Shown here: in pieces, positions 32,161 through 45,018 of the stretch
How the letters are laid out: each line of letters begins with the position of its first letter
How positions within the stretch are numbered: position 1 is the first letter of the stretch
Origin: Dichomitus squalens LYAD-421 SS1
Lineage: Eukaryota; Basidiomycota; Agaricomycetes; Polyporales; Polyporaceae
Assembly: GCF_000275845.1 (NCBI RefSeq)
Contig: NW_006766885.1
Coordinates: 669,538 to 733,537 of the forward strand
Direction: 5' to 3'
DNA length: 64,000 nt
The notes under the pieces: generated by a model
What the model was told of the DNA's origin: nothing
Seen by the model: only the letters and a program-made list of their open reading frames with translations
Databases searched by the model: none
Position numbers and translations under genes: made by a program

Positions 32161-35100
32161 CTGAGTCACTGCGCGTGCCCACCCCGACGCCCGCCATAGC
32201 CGACAGAGTTCATCGCGCTGGTACGCCTCCTGGTACTACGGTAATATGATTTCAGTCTTTCCTCCGATGTAGTAAAGCATCACAGCGAACAGCCATAGAC
32301 TCGCTTGCCTCACGCAGCACATCATGACCAGGACAGCATTAGTACCCCTCCAGCTGCCCTTTCGACGTTCACGATGTGTATACCCGTCCGACCCCCGGTG
32401 GTCAGATCGAGACACCGTCTCTCTTGCTGTACGCGGAAAGAAGGTCTACTACCTGCTACTCTGCATTGCCGACTGATATTTCCGTACTCGCGGCTGCGGC
32501 GTGTGAATCACGAGCATCTCCCCTACCGAGACTCGGCCTCAGCAGCGCAAGCGAGCGCATCAACTTCTGGCTGGTTCTCTCGATACAGTAGGCCCCGTGC
32601 AAGGAAACGTCAGGCGCCAGATGTCGGTACCGAACGAATTGAGGCCACGACACAGTGTTCTCATATTGCTCAGATGGATTAGGTCCGGGCAGATGAGAAG
32701 TCGTCTCGAGATCGTTCTCATACTATACCAAGAAGAGCGACGCACGCTAGCGGCGGACAGCGGTGGCTATTCTGTTCGTCGTGGACTGTGGACCCCATCA
32801 GCCATAAGAAAGAACAGGACGGAGGCAATACATCCAAGAATGAGAAGGTACGTCCATACTGAGAAGGTACACATGTATTCAGCGTCACCCCAAAACCTGA
32901 ACGACCAGACACATCGTCTTATCCAGACTCGACTTCTTCGAGCAGGAAATAGCCTGGCACATTCTCGGACGTGCTCAGTCATCCAATCGTCCACCTGCAC
33001 CGTCTCCGCTTCGATGAAAGGCATGTCGTGCACATCCTATTCTCCTAGGTTGACACGTATCCTCGGTGTGAGCGGTCGGGTGACCCCTCCGCTCAACACA
33101 ACTTCCAATGGAAACGTCATGTGTCAAACGGACCTGGAAGGTATTCGTGAGACTCCTCTGCGACCTGTGGGGTGCCCGGCCGCCTCCCAGCTAGACGATC
33201 CGCCGCGTTCGGTGGATGACATGCAGCGCCTGGCGAAGAGCTGGCGAAGAGGAAATGGACAGAGTTCCCAGACCGCCGCCAGCAAGCGTTCGAACACGGT
33301 TGAAGCGCGGGGTAAGTCCAGACGGCGGGTAAGGTTCATCTGGTACCCAACTTATAGGGATTCATTGCAGCCGGTTGGCAGTCTTCTGGCCTAGAAGAAA
33401 GGATGGTTAGCGACATCGGTGGACGTCTCAAACACAATGAAGTGGCGCGACAGGGGCTATTACAACGGCCCAGATAAGTACACTGTGCCTGCAGGATAGC
33501 GCTACCAAGCGGTCGTCCCGTGGGGTAGCAAAGGGATGTTGTTCCGTGTGGTCACAGAGGATACGGGTTTACGCTGGGTCTACGTAGTGTTCTGGGGGTA
33601 CACCATCATCCGATGTTCCATTTGAGTTGACAAGAGTAGGCATATGTCCAGCAGGCGGTCTAGCACATCACGCATGTCCAAGACGTTGCTCAACAGGTCC
33701 AGACTGCGGAGATAGCGAGATAGAACACTCATCTTCAGGGCCTATCTGGGAAGATAGATGGCCCTTCAGTGTCCCTTGCGCGAGGGCGCTCTGCTGCGTC
33801 GGTGAGACCGCGATGCGTACAGAAAACCTGGTCCCCACAGTATTCGGTACCGAGATCCTCCAGGAGGGAGCGCGTTCCCACCACACGCACGATGGTACTC
33901 GGCAACATGCCTCATGGGGAAAGGCGCGCTACCACCCCATCCAATGATCCGCGAGAGGAGACCGCTCTCACCGGGACACCTAGACTCGAAGCACGTTAAA
34001 TTTATCACCGTTCGGTCATCGGCGCCCTCGCTTTCGAATTACCATCCCGGGCCAAGCCTGCGATCATCAGGGCGTTGCCGGACGGTGGCACACAGCCTCT
34101 GGTTGTTCCCCGGTATGCTTCTAAAGCGTCCGGATGGACAGGTGGACATCTGAGACGTGTTGCTGGGCAAGATTCTCCTGAACAGCGTGCCCCAGAAGGG
34201 TATGTAAGAACGAACCATAGTACGTGTAAACGCTTGGGCGAGACCGTAGGGCAATGCATTCCTGCAGGCCATAGGCTCCTGGGAGGAAGCACAAACTTGT
34301 CCGGTCACGCCAGGCGGTGCCGAGCCGCATAGGAGCGCCTCGTAGTGCTCAGTAACGTCGACCTTTGATCGCGGATTTGCCGCCATACTAGGACCGCATG
34401 CCGGGTTAAAGGTTCATAGCCGCAGAGCTCGAGATCGATGGTCCTTACGGTTGATAAGCCGATCGTGGAGGAAATGACATAGCCCACGTTTGCACAATGT
34501 GCTAGGCGTGAGGAACATCCACGTAGGGATAACAGCACCTTGACGACTCAGAGTACCTTCGGAGCGGGTACCGCGGTCCCCCGGAACGGACAGTCGGAAG
34601 TCGCGGAAACATAGACCTTTCCCAGTGAATGCAGTAAGATATGCGCAGCGCCGTGGCACAGAGCGGATAGATACTTGCCAACACAGGGGGACTCGCGCCG
34701 CCAAGAACGGGACGTTCACCGTCAAGGTTCGCTCGTTCACGCTCGGCAAAAGGATTACCATAGGTGCTGAACGGACGGATTCATTGTCAGCAATACACCA
34801 TTTCAAGCGCTGCTAGATACCTCAAGGTGACTTGACCTGTATCCCATCCCAATGAATGATCTTTCAATCAACTGGAAGGTCAGCGCATCTGTCAGTGAGA
34901 GCCTCCGGGATATGCCCTTGAAACCTTGACAGTGAGTGGTTCGCCCAAGACGGGAAGGATGCTCGCACCGATCATGCGCGGCGGAGAAGAGAGGCTAACG
35001 GATTGAATGTTCGCAGGCCATTCCCTTGGCCACGTGTGTAAGGATGACCGGTTCTGTGGTACCAAACTATAAAGTTTCCAATCATCCGAGGACTTTCTGA

Positions 35101-36645
35101 CCTACCTTGAGAACCTGCTCCCTCGCCCGAAATGGACTCAATCTGTTGCTTATACGACCTCGACCCCGAATGCGGTAACGGTAACACGTCCATTATCGCG
35201 GAATGACCCCAAGTGCAGGACCCTGAGACGCCAGACGAGACCGGCGCGCATGAGTATGAATGTCCATATTTCGACCGTCGCGAAGGCTTTCACGAAGTCG
35301 ATGGGACAGCCTTCTAGTGTGGAGGAAGGGCGCCGTGCGGCAGACCGGATGCTTAATGTTGTCGGAGATAACAGAACGGGGGGATTGTTTGGTAGACTTC
35401 TCACAAGCAGAGCGTGAGAGAACGGGGGACCATTCCTGTCAGTGGACTTTAACAGGCTCGTGGCGTTGGCGTCATGCCACAAAAAATGGGCGGGTAAAAG
35501 GAGCTGCGGAAAGGACATCGAGAGAAGATACGTCCTAGCAGAGAGTGTCCAGAACCCAGCGAACAGGAGCGACGGACGGAAACGGTGATGCTCGGGAGCG
35601 GGACGGCCGCCGAGCACAGAAGCAGAGCGCGCAAGGTGAATGCCGAAGACGAAACCAATTCAATACGGATGTTTCGCTCCAAAATGTCGGTCGTCCCTTG
35701 TACATACATAATTTGTCGAGGATAAGTCCTGTGTCTTCGCCCGAAACTACTATTGACCAGCGGCTCGTAAGCCCCCCTCCGTGGGATCCCCTGGGGAACA
35801 TGTGTGGTCAGCACAGGCGAGTTGCATCTGCCTGCGATCATGCCTGCAAGACTTACTAGGCCTACACATGGTAGACCACATGTGGCGCCATATGGGAGAG
35901 TTGCGCATTGCGAGATGGTGTGGGTAGATGTTGATGAGTGGGCAGCTTGTCGAGGAGTGGGTGGAGGATAGCCACGCTGTCGGATGCGGCAGTGGCTTCA
36001 GCGCGTGAATCTCGGCCTCTCCCTTAACGGTCCACGAATCGCCCCTCTTGGAACAGCTGCAACAGAAGACATCATGTTGTCTGGATTGTAAACATCATAA
36101 AATACATTCACACGATATTTTCCCCAGATGCATCACTTGTGGAGAGCCGAGGCGCTCTGTTCCACTTTTTGTTCTCGCCCATTCAAACCCCGGCCCCGCC
36201 GCCCCCTGGGCGTTGCTGATGCCAAACCTCCGGGATTACATATCCTGGTCCCAGCGTATAGTCGCCTATAGCCAGTGCGGCTGGATGTCAATCGTCTAGA
36301 AAAGCTACGGGGCGCAACGTCATCATCATCCTGGATCTGCAGGTGATCCCAGGCATTGTAGGCGAATTGCGACAACCTGCGCCCGTCGCGCAGATTCCCA
36401 TACTGGTGAATATCCAGTCCGAGAACGATTGGTCAAAGTTGTTGAAATCTTCCCGGCTTCTAGCAGATCCATCTGCAGCGTGCGCGCCTCTGTCAAGTCT
36501 TTTACCCGTGGGTATGAGACTGTTCTGGCTGCATAGGCACTCGCAAGGCTCGCGTGGCTTTCATATCTATCGAGGCCCTCTTGAACTCCCCATGTTTTGA
36601 CGCCACCAGTCCCTCTTCTACCCCACCTCCAGACACTTCCCTGAC
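32161..36645. other. Long interval without a recognised gene
   Basis: About 4.5 kb. Minus-strand open frames between 33.6 and 35.8 kb give plausible peptide fragments, for example RSYIPFWGTLFRRILPS (near 34150-34210) and LSNVLDMRDVLDRLLDICLL (near 33630-33700). I could not join them into a family member. A 265-codon plus-strand frame (32597-33394) has no recognisable domain. The interval may hold a many-exon orphan gene, a decayed gene or nothing. Confidence 0.35.
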
Positions 36646-39600
36646 ATGGTCGCCAGCTCGAACGGCGATCTCTATACCCCGTTCCCTCATATGCACATGG
36701 TCGAGGAGGGTGTCCAGTCGAGCGAAGAAGGTTCGGATCTCCACTCGCCTATATTTGAGGCACCCTACGCTACGCCAGACGGTACGTGCACCTTATCTTG
36801 TGCAGCGCACACAACGTTCACATGCCCGATTGGCGTAAAAAGGCCGGTATCATCTTGACCACTACGCCTACTCGGATGTCTCTACACAACTACTACCCCC
36901 ACCGTCGGCTTTTGACGCTCGCTATGCCGCTCCGGCCGTGGATCCGCACTCCCGAGATCCCCATGTCTTGGAGACACTACAAGTCCCGAGCCCTACAACC
37001 ATTCACCACCATCTATCGCCCTCGCATCCACCTACCGACCTCGCTCTTCACGGGCATGGGCTGCTTCAGATAGCAATGCCGTCTTCTCGCTTCCAAACAG
37101 ATGTCATGAACCCCATTACCGAATATTCCATGCACTTGTCTCAGCCTGCCAGAATTCCAGATTCACAGGTTCGACTGTCTGGTGATCCTGCGCAGTCGTT
37201 CCCCTCTCGACAGTCTGCGACCATGACTGTTGCCGAGTCGAAGCCTCAGATTTCCTTGTCGTCCTCATCGGGCCTCGTGCGGGGTAACCCGTCGGGCAGC
37301 AACCCAACTTCCTCTCGCCCACCTAGGAGGGAGGCCTCTACCGTCGTCATTGCTTGTCGGCAATGGTCAGTGCATTTTCTGATCTCTGTCATGCGATACG
37401 GATGTCCCTTTAATCTGTTGACATACCAGCCGTGCGCGGAAGATTCGTTGCGACTCGACGCGTCCATTCTGCCATAATTGCCTCCGACGGAACAACGAAT
37501 GCGAATACGACGCCGTTCCAAAGCGAAGAGGCCCCGATAAGAGACCTGGAACGAGGCAACGCTCGTGCAAGAAGCGCCCTCCCGACGCGGAGCCGACGAG
37601 TGGGTCAGCGAAGAAGAAGCGGAAGACTGATGTAGAGGGTGAGAGCGCCGTGCTCTCGTTCGATGTTAAAGTGAAGGAGAACGTAACAGGCGGCCACAGG
37701 AGAGGCCAACTCCCGTCGCGAGGTGCAATGGATGACATGAATGGCCTGAACATCCCCCCGCAGCTAGGAGCATTGTACATCGATACCTCGATACCTCCGC
37801 GGGGGACAGGGCCCGAGGCAATATACCCTAAAGTGAGGCATTCATCTATCCCTCGTTCGGACTGATATTCGACGACGAGTATTTATTCAGTCGCCGTTAG
37901 GATGATCTCTCACCATCGTTTCGTCGCTCTTCAGTGATCATGGACTATACCGACCCCAACAAGACATTCGCTCAATCTGTGGACGTCAACGTCTCGCACA
38001 AGCTCGAAGATCAAGACAAGCTTTCCTATATACCACTCTCTTCTCCTATTCAACACAGTCCCTCTTCTTGGTGGGACGAACTCCTGGATCAGTACAACCC
38101 GACGTCACGAGAACAATCGTATGCGCTGTTCGCTTTCCTCTCAAATGCGACTTACTCAACATAAACTCGCAGTATGCAAGATATCATGTCCGACCTCAAC
38201 TTTCTGTATGTGCTAAATTAGCTGATCTACTTCTTCCTATGTGCTCATCAAGTCCATAGTTTCACGACCAGCAGTTACTGGCTCTCTTTCATCAATATAC
38301 CTCTATTCTTCCGTGACCTGCATGAACCCGATCTCCGTGGTCGCATGCAGTCTCTCGTAATGTCTGCTCTCGCTATGGCGATGTTGATGAAGTCAAGCGA
38401 GATCGAGCTCGGAAGTCGTGGACGAGACCTCGCATTGACCTTCCGCAACAAGGCTCAGGCGTGTTTGCTAGACGCATGCCACAGCCACAACTTCGACTAT
38501 ACCCTCGCGGAAGCTGCCTTAGTGCGTAGTTTCACTCGATCGTGAGTACGACGATACTCACTTATAGACGTATCAAACAGATCCTAGCTCTGTTCGAGTC
38601 TTCTTGCCATCCAATGTATACTCCCGAGCAGGCGACTAGCGCTCTCCAGCTCCTCGACCGTATCATCCACGTTCTGTCTCTGTACTCGGTAGATCGCGAG
38701 GACCCTCGTGCCAGCAGCTTCCCCACTCGCTCGGTGCCCATCGTATACATGCATGACGGCTACCGGCGTCCTGATAGGTGTTCGTGTCCCACATATCCTC
38801 CACCCGTAGGATGGTCGATCGGTTCCGACCATCTTTCTGTGACTCTCTCATTCAACGTGCCTTGGGACCCCACCTGGGACGAGGCGCAGATCCGCAAGGA
38901 GGAATGCCGCAGACTATGCTGGTGTGCGCTCACTCTGGTTTCTGCCTACACGGCCCACTGTTCCGCCTTTCATACGGAGCCGGTCGAGCTCAGTCTTGCG
39001 GAGCTCTCCAACGTAAGTCGGGGCTTGATCAGTTTTTCCTGTACGTACTCACATGGGGCGCTGACGTTGTGTAGTACGTGCTCCTCTTCCCTGGGGAAGA
39101 GTACGAAAGCACAGTCGTGCATCAGCAGGTCCACGAGCAGTCGCCGAAGGAATCCGTGTGGGCGCTGTATTGCCGCAGCATGCTTCTGTGGAACAGCTGC
39201 AGTTGCGTACAGCGGGACGAGACTCTCACGACAGACCAGCGGGCAAGCTTCGCTATCAGCGCGTTCCAGGAAACGCGGGAAATCCAGGATGCGCTCGATA
39301 TGCACGTGTGCAACCTTGACACCGGCCTGATGTACGTCTGTCGGGAGTACCTGTACAAGTGCGTCTTCTTTCTCCCTTCCCTGTCACACGTTACGTGCCA
39401 GACTGACGTGTACGGGCTGTGCCTCGCCAACCGTGATATACAGCACTCGTATGACCATTACGTACGAGCTCCGCCGGTATGTCTTTTCCCAATCCGTCCA
39501 TTTCTTCTCAACCCTGACTCGCTTTAGCAGATTGCAGGATGGCGACATACCGGTCCTGCCGCCCATCTTCAATCGCCGCCAGGCCGAAGAGTGGCGTGAG

Positions 39601-40023
39601 TTGTTCCATTTCCCACCGCGGAGAGCTGACTGATGCGCGACGGCGTCGTAGTTCTTTATCAGGATCAGGTTGCTCAGCGCGTCAAGGAGTCTGTGCTTCA
39701 TGTCGGAGAGGCCCAAGGCCATCTCCTCACTCGCCGTCCCTTCCAGGTCACCTGGTTCTCCGACCAGGTCGCGATTTGCCTTGGTTTGTGGGAGTATAAT
39801 CCCGAACTCATGCATGCGCTTGAACTTGCGAAGGCCTTTCTCATCCCCCTCGACGTGCTCAATGCGCTCTGGCCGTGCCCGGGTGCGTGCTTCGCGGCTT
39901 ACGATAAGGCTCACTGCTCAAGAGAATATCCAGGGCAACGCACTAGAGGGGATGAGCTTCGTCGCCGACTGGAAGACGCATGCCTGTCCGCCGGAATACA
40001 TCCTCCGCTTCCCGAGGAAGTGA
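36646..40023 (+). CDS. Fungal Zn(2)Cys(6) transcription factor with middle homology region
   Basis: Nuclear DNA-binding regulator. Twelve exons: 36646-36781, 36843-37365, 37430-37832, 37901-38118, 38173-38205, 38260-38521, 38581-39012, 39075-39358, 39444-39476, 39531-39595, 39652-39882, 39923-40023 (906 aa). The GAL4-type cluster is split by an intron: VIACRQ|C then RARKIRCDSTRPFCHNC, LRRNNECEYDAVPKRRGPD, giving all six cysteines (about 217-245). Residues about 345-800 form the alpha-helical fungal-TF homology domain: SYWLSFINIPLFFRDLHEPD, RGRMQSLVMSALAMAML and RKEECRRLCWCALTLVSAY. The 170 residues before the zinc cluster and the linker after it are Ser/Pro/His-rich. Two 33-nt exons code for SDLNF- and TRMTITYELRR-type segments. 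The start could lie further upstream if a 5' exon was missed. No target is implied by the neighbours. Confidence 0.9.
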
Positions 40024-40476
40024 CCTTGCCCCCTATCCTCCGTCGTCATCCTCACTCCGTCGTTTAGTTCTTCCTCGCTCATCGCTGTCACCAATATACC
40101 TGCTCCGTTCTCTCTCGCTGCTTCATTCTTGTACACTTATGCTGTGCCCTCGTCGATGTTCACATTGCTGTCCTATTACCCCGCTCGTTATAATCCGCAT
40201 TGTTTGTGTAGCCTACTTCGGATCTTCTGTATCATCCTTCACGCTCGTTTCGATGTCCCCGATATGAACCCTACTTCACCTCCAGACTATACAAGGAGCC
40301 ACTCGTCTTCATTTATCAATTGAGCTGTAACCCTTAGTTCTCATTAGATACCATTCGGATACCTGCTGAGTATCAGACCGCCGTAGGCCAATAACCATTT
40401 AATCCAACCTAGTATATCGCAACTATACATAGCCAGGGGCATCTACACAGAACCCCAGCTCGAATTCGAAGTTTTC
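40024..40476. other. Intergenic between convergent genes
   Basis: 453 bp, A/T-richer than the flanking coding DNA, with C/T runs near 40040-40130. It should hold the 3' UTRs of the transcription factor and P-loop genes. Nothing else is seen. Confidence 0.4.
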
Positions 40477-41463
40477 TTAGTCGGACGTTACATCCGAACC
40501 CGCGGCTCGAATCATCTCTTCTACGTCCCGCTTCCACGCGGCGAGTTCTCCTCCCCAGCCGCCAATGCGCCTGCGCTTGCCGCCAACATGCACACCATCG
40601 GTGCGGTATCTTTCGGCCTCCCGCTTGTGCACCACTGAGTGCTGGCTGAGGCACCTGCGAGCGGACGTTAGGCAAACTCGTGAACGATCAAACGATCGGG
40701 CTTGCCGCGGAGATGAGGCAACGGAGACAACACGAAGAGCGATAGGCAGATAAGGAAGCCTACATACCAGCACAAAATGCTGTTGCGGGAGAAGAACGCT
40801 TCGCTCGCCATTTCTTCGCAGCCAGGACTGCAAGGCGGGACGAGCCGGAACAACCGCATGGTCGTCCTGAGCAGCAAACGCGGAAAGTAGAGGATCAGCG
40901 GTGGATCGAGCCCTGCCGCGTAGCCGCAGAAGGCGTCGTGTAAGTACGTTCACCGGTCCGGACGACGCAACGAGGGAGCACGACGAGACTTACAGATCAC
41001 ATCGGTCGCCTCTTCGGACACCATTTTCCCTGCACGCCGTTGATAGTCACCGTCGACGACCCAGCCGCGAGGGCTTTGATCTATAGCAGTACGAACGCGT
41101 TCACGGAATTCCTCGTCCGTGCTTTCGCGCCAGCCCGGCTTCCAAAATAGCTGATCGAGATGGATGCAGGGCAAGTCGAGCAGCGCCGCCAGCTCGAGCG
41201 CAAGCGTCGACTGCGTACGTTTGATGGAAATTCGGTGCTGCGTTTATGACACCGTGAATACGCACCTTGCCCGATCCTGTAATGACTGTCAGGTTAAGCA
41301 CGGTACAACTTAGGCTGCACATACCGCTATTGCCAACTATGTGAACCTTGAAACCTCCCTTGCCATCCCCCCGCAGTGGTCGTAAACCGTTAAAAAGGCC
41401 ATCTGCATGAGCCACCGCGTTCCGCGAGGTGACTGACAGAGATTGACCGCGGTGTATAGACAT
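40477..41463 (-). CDS. P-loop NTPase, adenylate-kinase / topology-modulation (FlaR)-like
   Basis: Probable small-molecule kinase of the AAA_17/FlaR-like group. Exons 41463-41325, 41276-41266, 41210-40994, 40912-40768 and 40654-40477 give 229 aa. The P-loop is built across three exons: HIVGNSG|SGK|STLALELA (GxxGxGKST). It is followed by LPCIHLDQLFWKPGW, the signature of bacterial DNA-topology-modulation-like kinases, and a lid-type region DQSPRGWVVDGDYQRR. The strand DVIWLDPPLILYFPRLLLR is also typical, and the C-terminus KRDVEEMIRAAG is helical. The second exon is only 11 nt yet encodes the invariant Gly-Lys. I start at ATG 41463 (MSIHRGQ); the upstream in-frame start-like codon is TTG. The substrate is unknown. 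Confidence 0.85.
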
Positions 41464-42159
41464 TTCCTCGTCCTTAGAGCAAGCGGAACGAGGCAATGCG
41501 GGGACAGGCCGATCGTTGGACAGGGGGCATATATGTAAGTGGCTACCACTGGAGTCCTCAGTGAAACGCCCGAGTCAAGCGTCCCGAAGTGCGGTCCCGA
41601 CGGCTGAATGATGCGTTGTGCGGAAACACCATGTTGACTCGAAGCGCTTTGTTTATTCAGCAAACGATGCATGTACAAGGCTACATAAGTACACGGCAGG
41701 CAAAGCGCGATGGTCCAGGTGAGGAAATCTATGCTAAATATACGTGCCATGCAACGTGCCCATAATATTTCCCAAATCACAAAGAGGGATACAAAGGCCC
41801 ACTGAAAATGCTAGGGTCAGGTTGCGTTGTCCATAAATGCCACACAACTTTCCCTGCTCGGAGCCTGGCGCTTTGCCCGCGTTTCGCCGCACATGTGTGA
41901 GTCGGAGGATGGGGGTGACTCCTAGAATAGCCACTACATGCTCAAGTTTAGTAGCGCCTCCGGCTCAAGGTGGTAATGTCACGTGCAACGCTTGGCCAGC
42001 ATCAGACGCCTGCTGTTACAGTGCTACTACCAGTGTCACCGCCAACCAGAATATCGCCCTGCTAACCCTCACATCCCCGGCTTCGTATCTTCTACTGTCG
42101 TCTTCGAGTTTGCAAGGCTGTTTCCATACTCTTGAAACGTCTGAGAAAACCCTTCCGTG
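41464..42159. other. Divergent promoter region of P-loop and MMTAG2-like genes
   Basis: 696 bp between divergent start codons. No clear TATA box or binding-site array was found. Minus-strand open frames here (41337-41780) lack domains. Confidence 0.4.
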
Positions 42160-43005
42160 ATGTTTGAGCCTGTTCGCGGAGGAACCCGTGGCGGTCAGGC
42201 AGAGTTCAAGTGGTCCGACGTATCGCAAGACAAGGACCGGGAGGTACGGAGAACAAGGATCCCATTATAACGCACGCGGTACTCAAAAGACTTCTCGTGT
42301 ATCAGAACTACCTAGGCCACAGCATCAACGCTCCGACCGGAAGATGGCAAAAGAACAAGGACGTGCACTGGTACCAACGCGAGAAGGCTCAAACGGACGC
42401 GGAGCGAAGGGAGGAGCTGAGGAAGATCAAGGAAGCAGAGGAGGAAGCCTTGGCGGCGGCGCTGTGCGTACTCTCGCCGACCGCATCTCGTCGTCTGCTC
42501 ACACGTATGCTGCAGTGGTTTTGCGCCTGGAGCGAAGCCGGGCCCTGCTGGGGCCGCAGGCACGGGGGCGAATGCCATTGCCGTCCCTCTCAAGTCTTCG
42601 TCCATCGACGAGTCACTTGACCCTGAAAAGGAGGAGCGTCGCAAACGCAAGGCGCAGAAGAAGGAAGAGAAGCGGCTGAAGAAGGAGGAGAAACGAGCCA
42701 GGCGGCGTCAGGAGCGCGAACCCCATAGCGACGACGAGGACTATCGGCGCCGTCGGCGGTCGCGTTCACGATCCCCTCGGAGGCGGGATCACGACCGTTC
42801 GCGTTCACCTCCGCGCAGGGACCATTCGTTGGACAGAGACCGGATGACGCGCAGGATCACTCGGTCAAGGACGCCACCCCGTCCAAAGAAGGACGATCGT
42901 GACTACGACGAAGAGGCAAGGAATAGGGAGCGGGAAATGGATCGGCGACGCTGGGCTGACAATGCACGGCGGGATCGACCGGGAGCTCGATGGGGACGAG
43001 ACTGA
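42160..43005 (+). CDS. MMTAG2-family nuclear protein (kinase-phosphorylation-protein domain)
   Basis: Exons 42160-42243, 42306-42463 and 42516-43005 give 243 aa. The N-terminal Mmtag domain reads VRGGTRGGQAEFKWSDVSQD then KDRENYLGHSINAPTGRWQK, where RE|NYLG joins exactly across intron 1; DVHWYQREK completes it. This is the signature of animal multiple-myeloma-tumour-associated protein 2 and its fungal and plant relatives. The rest is charged: a KRKAQKKEEKRLKKEEKRAR helix, then an Arg/Ser-rich tail (RRRSRSRSPRRR), the composition of splicing-associated proteins, so nuclear RNA-processing localisation is inferred. The molecular role of the family is not established. Confidence 0.88.
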
Positions 43006-44793
43006 ACGTGTACGTTTGAATGATATCGTCCTTTGTGCTTCATGGAACCTCTGTACTGGCCCACGATGTTATGTTCATATTCTATAGGTGTACTTAGGTT
43101 TCCGAACTCGAGAGGAATCGTCGAACGCTGTTTGCGAGGATGTTCATGGGGCTACCAATGGGACCGTTGCCAATGTACACGCGTTCATGCAGCTGGTGAG
43201 TAGCCGCCATGTGTCGCTTACACTATTCCTTGGCGTTACGAGATATATTCGGATACTATGAACAATCCCGCGAACCTAGTCATCACTACGCCAACAGACT
43301 TGTGGAACAGCAACATGGTGGCTGGATGCACCGCTTTCTGCTTTACTTCACCTGCTCTTGCAAGGTCTAGGTTGTATTCGCTCGCGCCCAGGCGGCTGAC
43401 TTGCAGGGTCATCAATGCGCTTATAGCCGTCTTTCAAACTCAACGCCCTTCCACCACGTCTCTCACGCGGCTGCGTTCATTGTCGCCGGAGGACCTTATA
43501 ATACTTATGTAGGCGACCCTGCGCTGTCAGCGCTGCGCCGCATCGGCGCACGAGCTTCGCGAGGGTCCGACCTTCGCTGACAAACTCGCATTGCGTAGGG
43601 GCCCAAGTTCATCACCGCGCGCATATCGCGTACGTCGCGTACCGTCAGCGGTCCCCCTCCCAGTCTCACACGACAGCTGCCCCATCGCGAGAATGGCAAG
43701 AACGGCCCTCCAGGCGTCGCGGACCCGACGGTAGAAGATTGAGGAGCCGAACCGCTATTACCGTCCGTTAGGCGAAGGGTGCCTTGCAGGGCCGTCGTGT
43801 GCCGCTGTGCGAGGGGCGCATGTGGCGGAGGATAGTGTGAAGACCGAGCGCGCTTGGGCGGCAGGCGCGATGGCGTCGCTGAGATGATTCTGCACCAAGT
43901 ACGAGGAACTGCGGTGAGATGGCTTGCCGCGACTCGGCTGGCTGAGAAAGGCTAGATGGCGTCGTCGACTCGTCGGAAGGAGCTCTCAAGTCGTGAATAT
44001 TACGGGCATGTTGATGTCATACATGTGTATCTGCTTCGGGAGGTCAGGGCTCAGAGATTCGCGAGAGGCTGCGACACGTAGTCGGTAGCCTCGTGGCCAG
44101 CGTGAAATGGAGGAGCGGTGGTCAGTGTAGGAGAGCTCCTTGTCCTGTGGGACGTGTCGCAAGGGTGCTATAGGGCCCTTTGATGTGCGATATGACGATG
44201 CTGACCTACTACCGCCCCGTTGCTACGATGTGTTTCGCGAGGTCCGACATATGTATGGCGGGGTCGGCGCGCGCGCTCTCAAATGGCTAGAGTGTGGGTA
44301 GCTTCAGCTATAACTGAGACGATACATGACGCTCATCGTCATGGCAGTATGTAGGCCCGTCCGTCGGTGGGAGTGATGTGAGTGTAAGAATGGGCTCATT
44401 CGCGCTGCAACCAGGCCGATGCCACATGGTATGTCGCTTGCAGAATGGGGCACGTATTGGGAGGGTCGATGGGCGTGGCAATGGTCGTGGTGTTTCGCGT
44501 CCTCGAGGCCGAGGAGGAACGACAGGTCAAACGGTTGGAGCCCGGGTGCGGTTTGTGAACAATAGACACATGCGTTGCCCTCTGCGCAGGCCAAGCTTGC
44601 TGTTGGCCGCGAAACGCTGTGTCTCAGTACAGCACGATAGCCGGCGGCGGGAAGAGCGGACTGCGCGGAGGGCGGGGGGGATGGAGACGGCGGTGGGGTT
44701 TGACCGCATCGGGACTAGCCGCGCGGTTGGGCTCAAGATTGAGATTGAGACAGAGACAGGCGCGCTGCCCGACCGTTCTTCTCGCCTCGGGGT
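43006..44793. other. Intergenic region upstream of second DUF6593-type gene
   Basis: About 1.8 kb. Short open frames on both strands (43768-43989 and 44304-44594, both minus) carry no recognised domain. No tRNA or repeat was noticed. Confidence 0.45.
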
Positions 44794-45018
44794 TATATAC
44801 GCCCACTCCGTCCCCTTCCTCCCTCCCATCGTTTCATCCCCGCTCTCCCCAGGGGCCCCCTCTCCTCCCCGCTCTCTTCTCCTCACCTCTACAGTCGTTC
44901 TAATACTCCCGTCGCGTCGCATAATATTCCTACTCTCGCCCTCCTTTGTCTCCCCTCAGACCGTAATCTTTGCAACCAACAGCCTCTCCCTTCGATCGCC
45001 CTCGTCTTCCATCCCAAA
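44794..45018 (+). promoter_or_regulatory. TATA box and pyrimidine-rich leader of DUF6593-type gene
   Basis: TATATA at 44794-44799 precedes the ATG by 220 bp. A nearly continuous C/T-rich tract follows (about 44810-44960). The arrangement matches the halogenase promoter and suggests a well-expressed gene (inference). Confidence 0.5.

Noticed and set aside
32597..33394. 265-codon plus-strand frame
   Set aside because: No domain, no exon-like borders and unusual composition. Not enough to call a gene, though the region is listed for follow-up.
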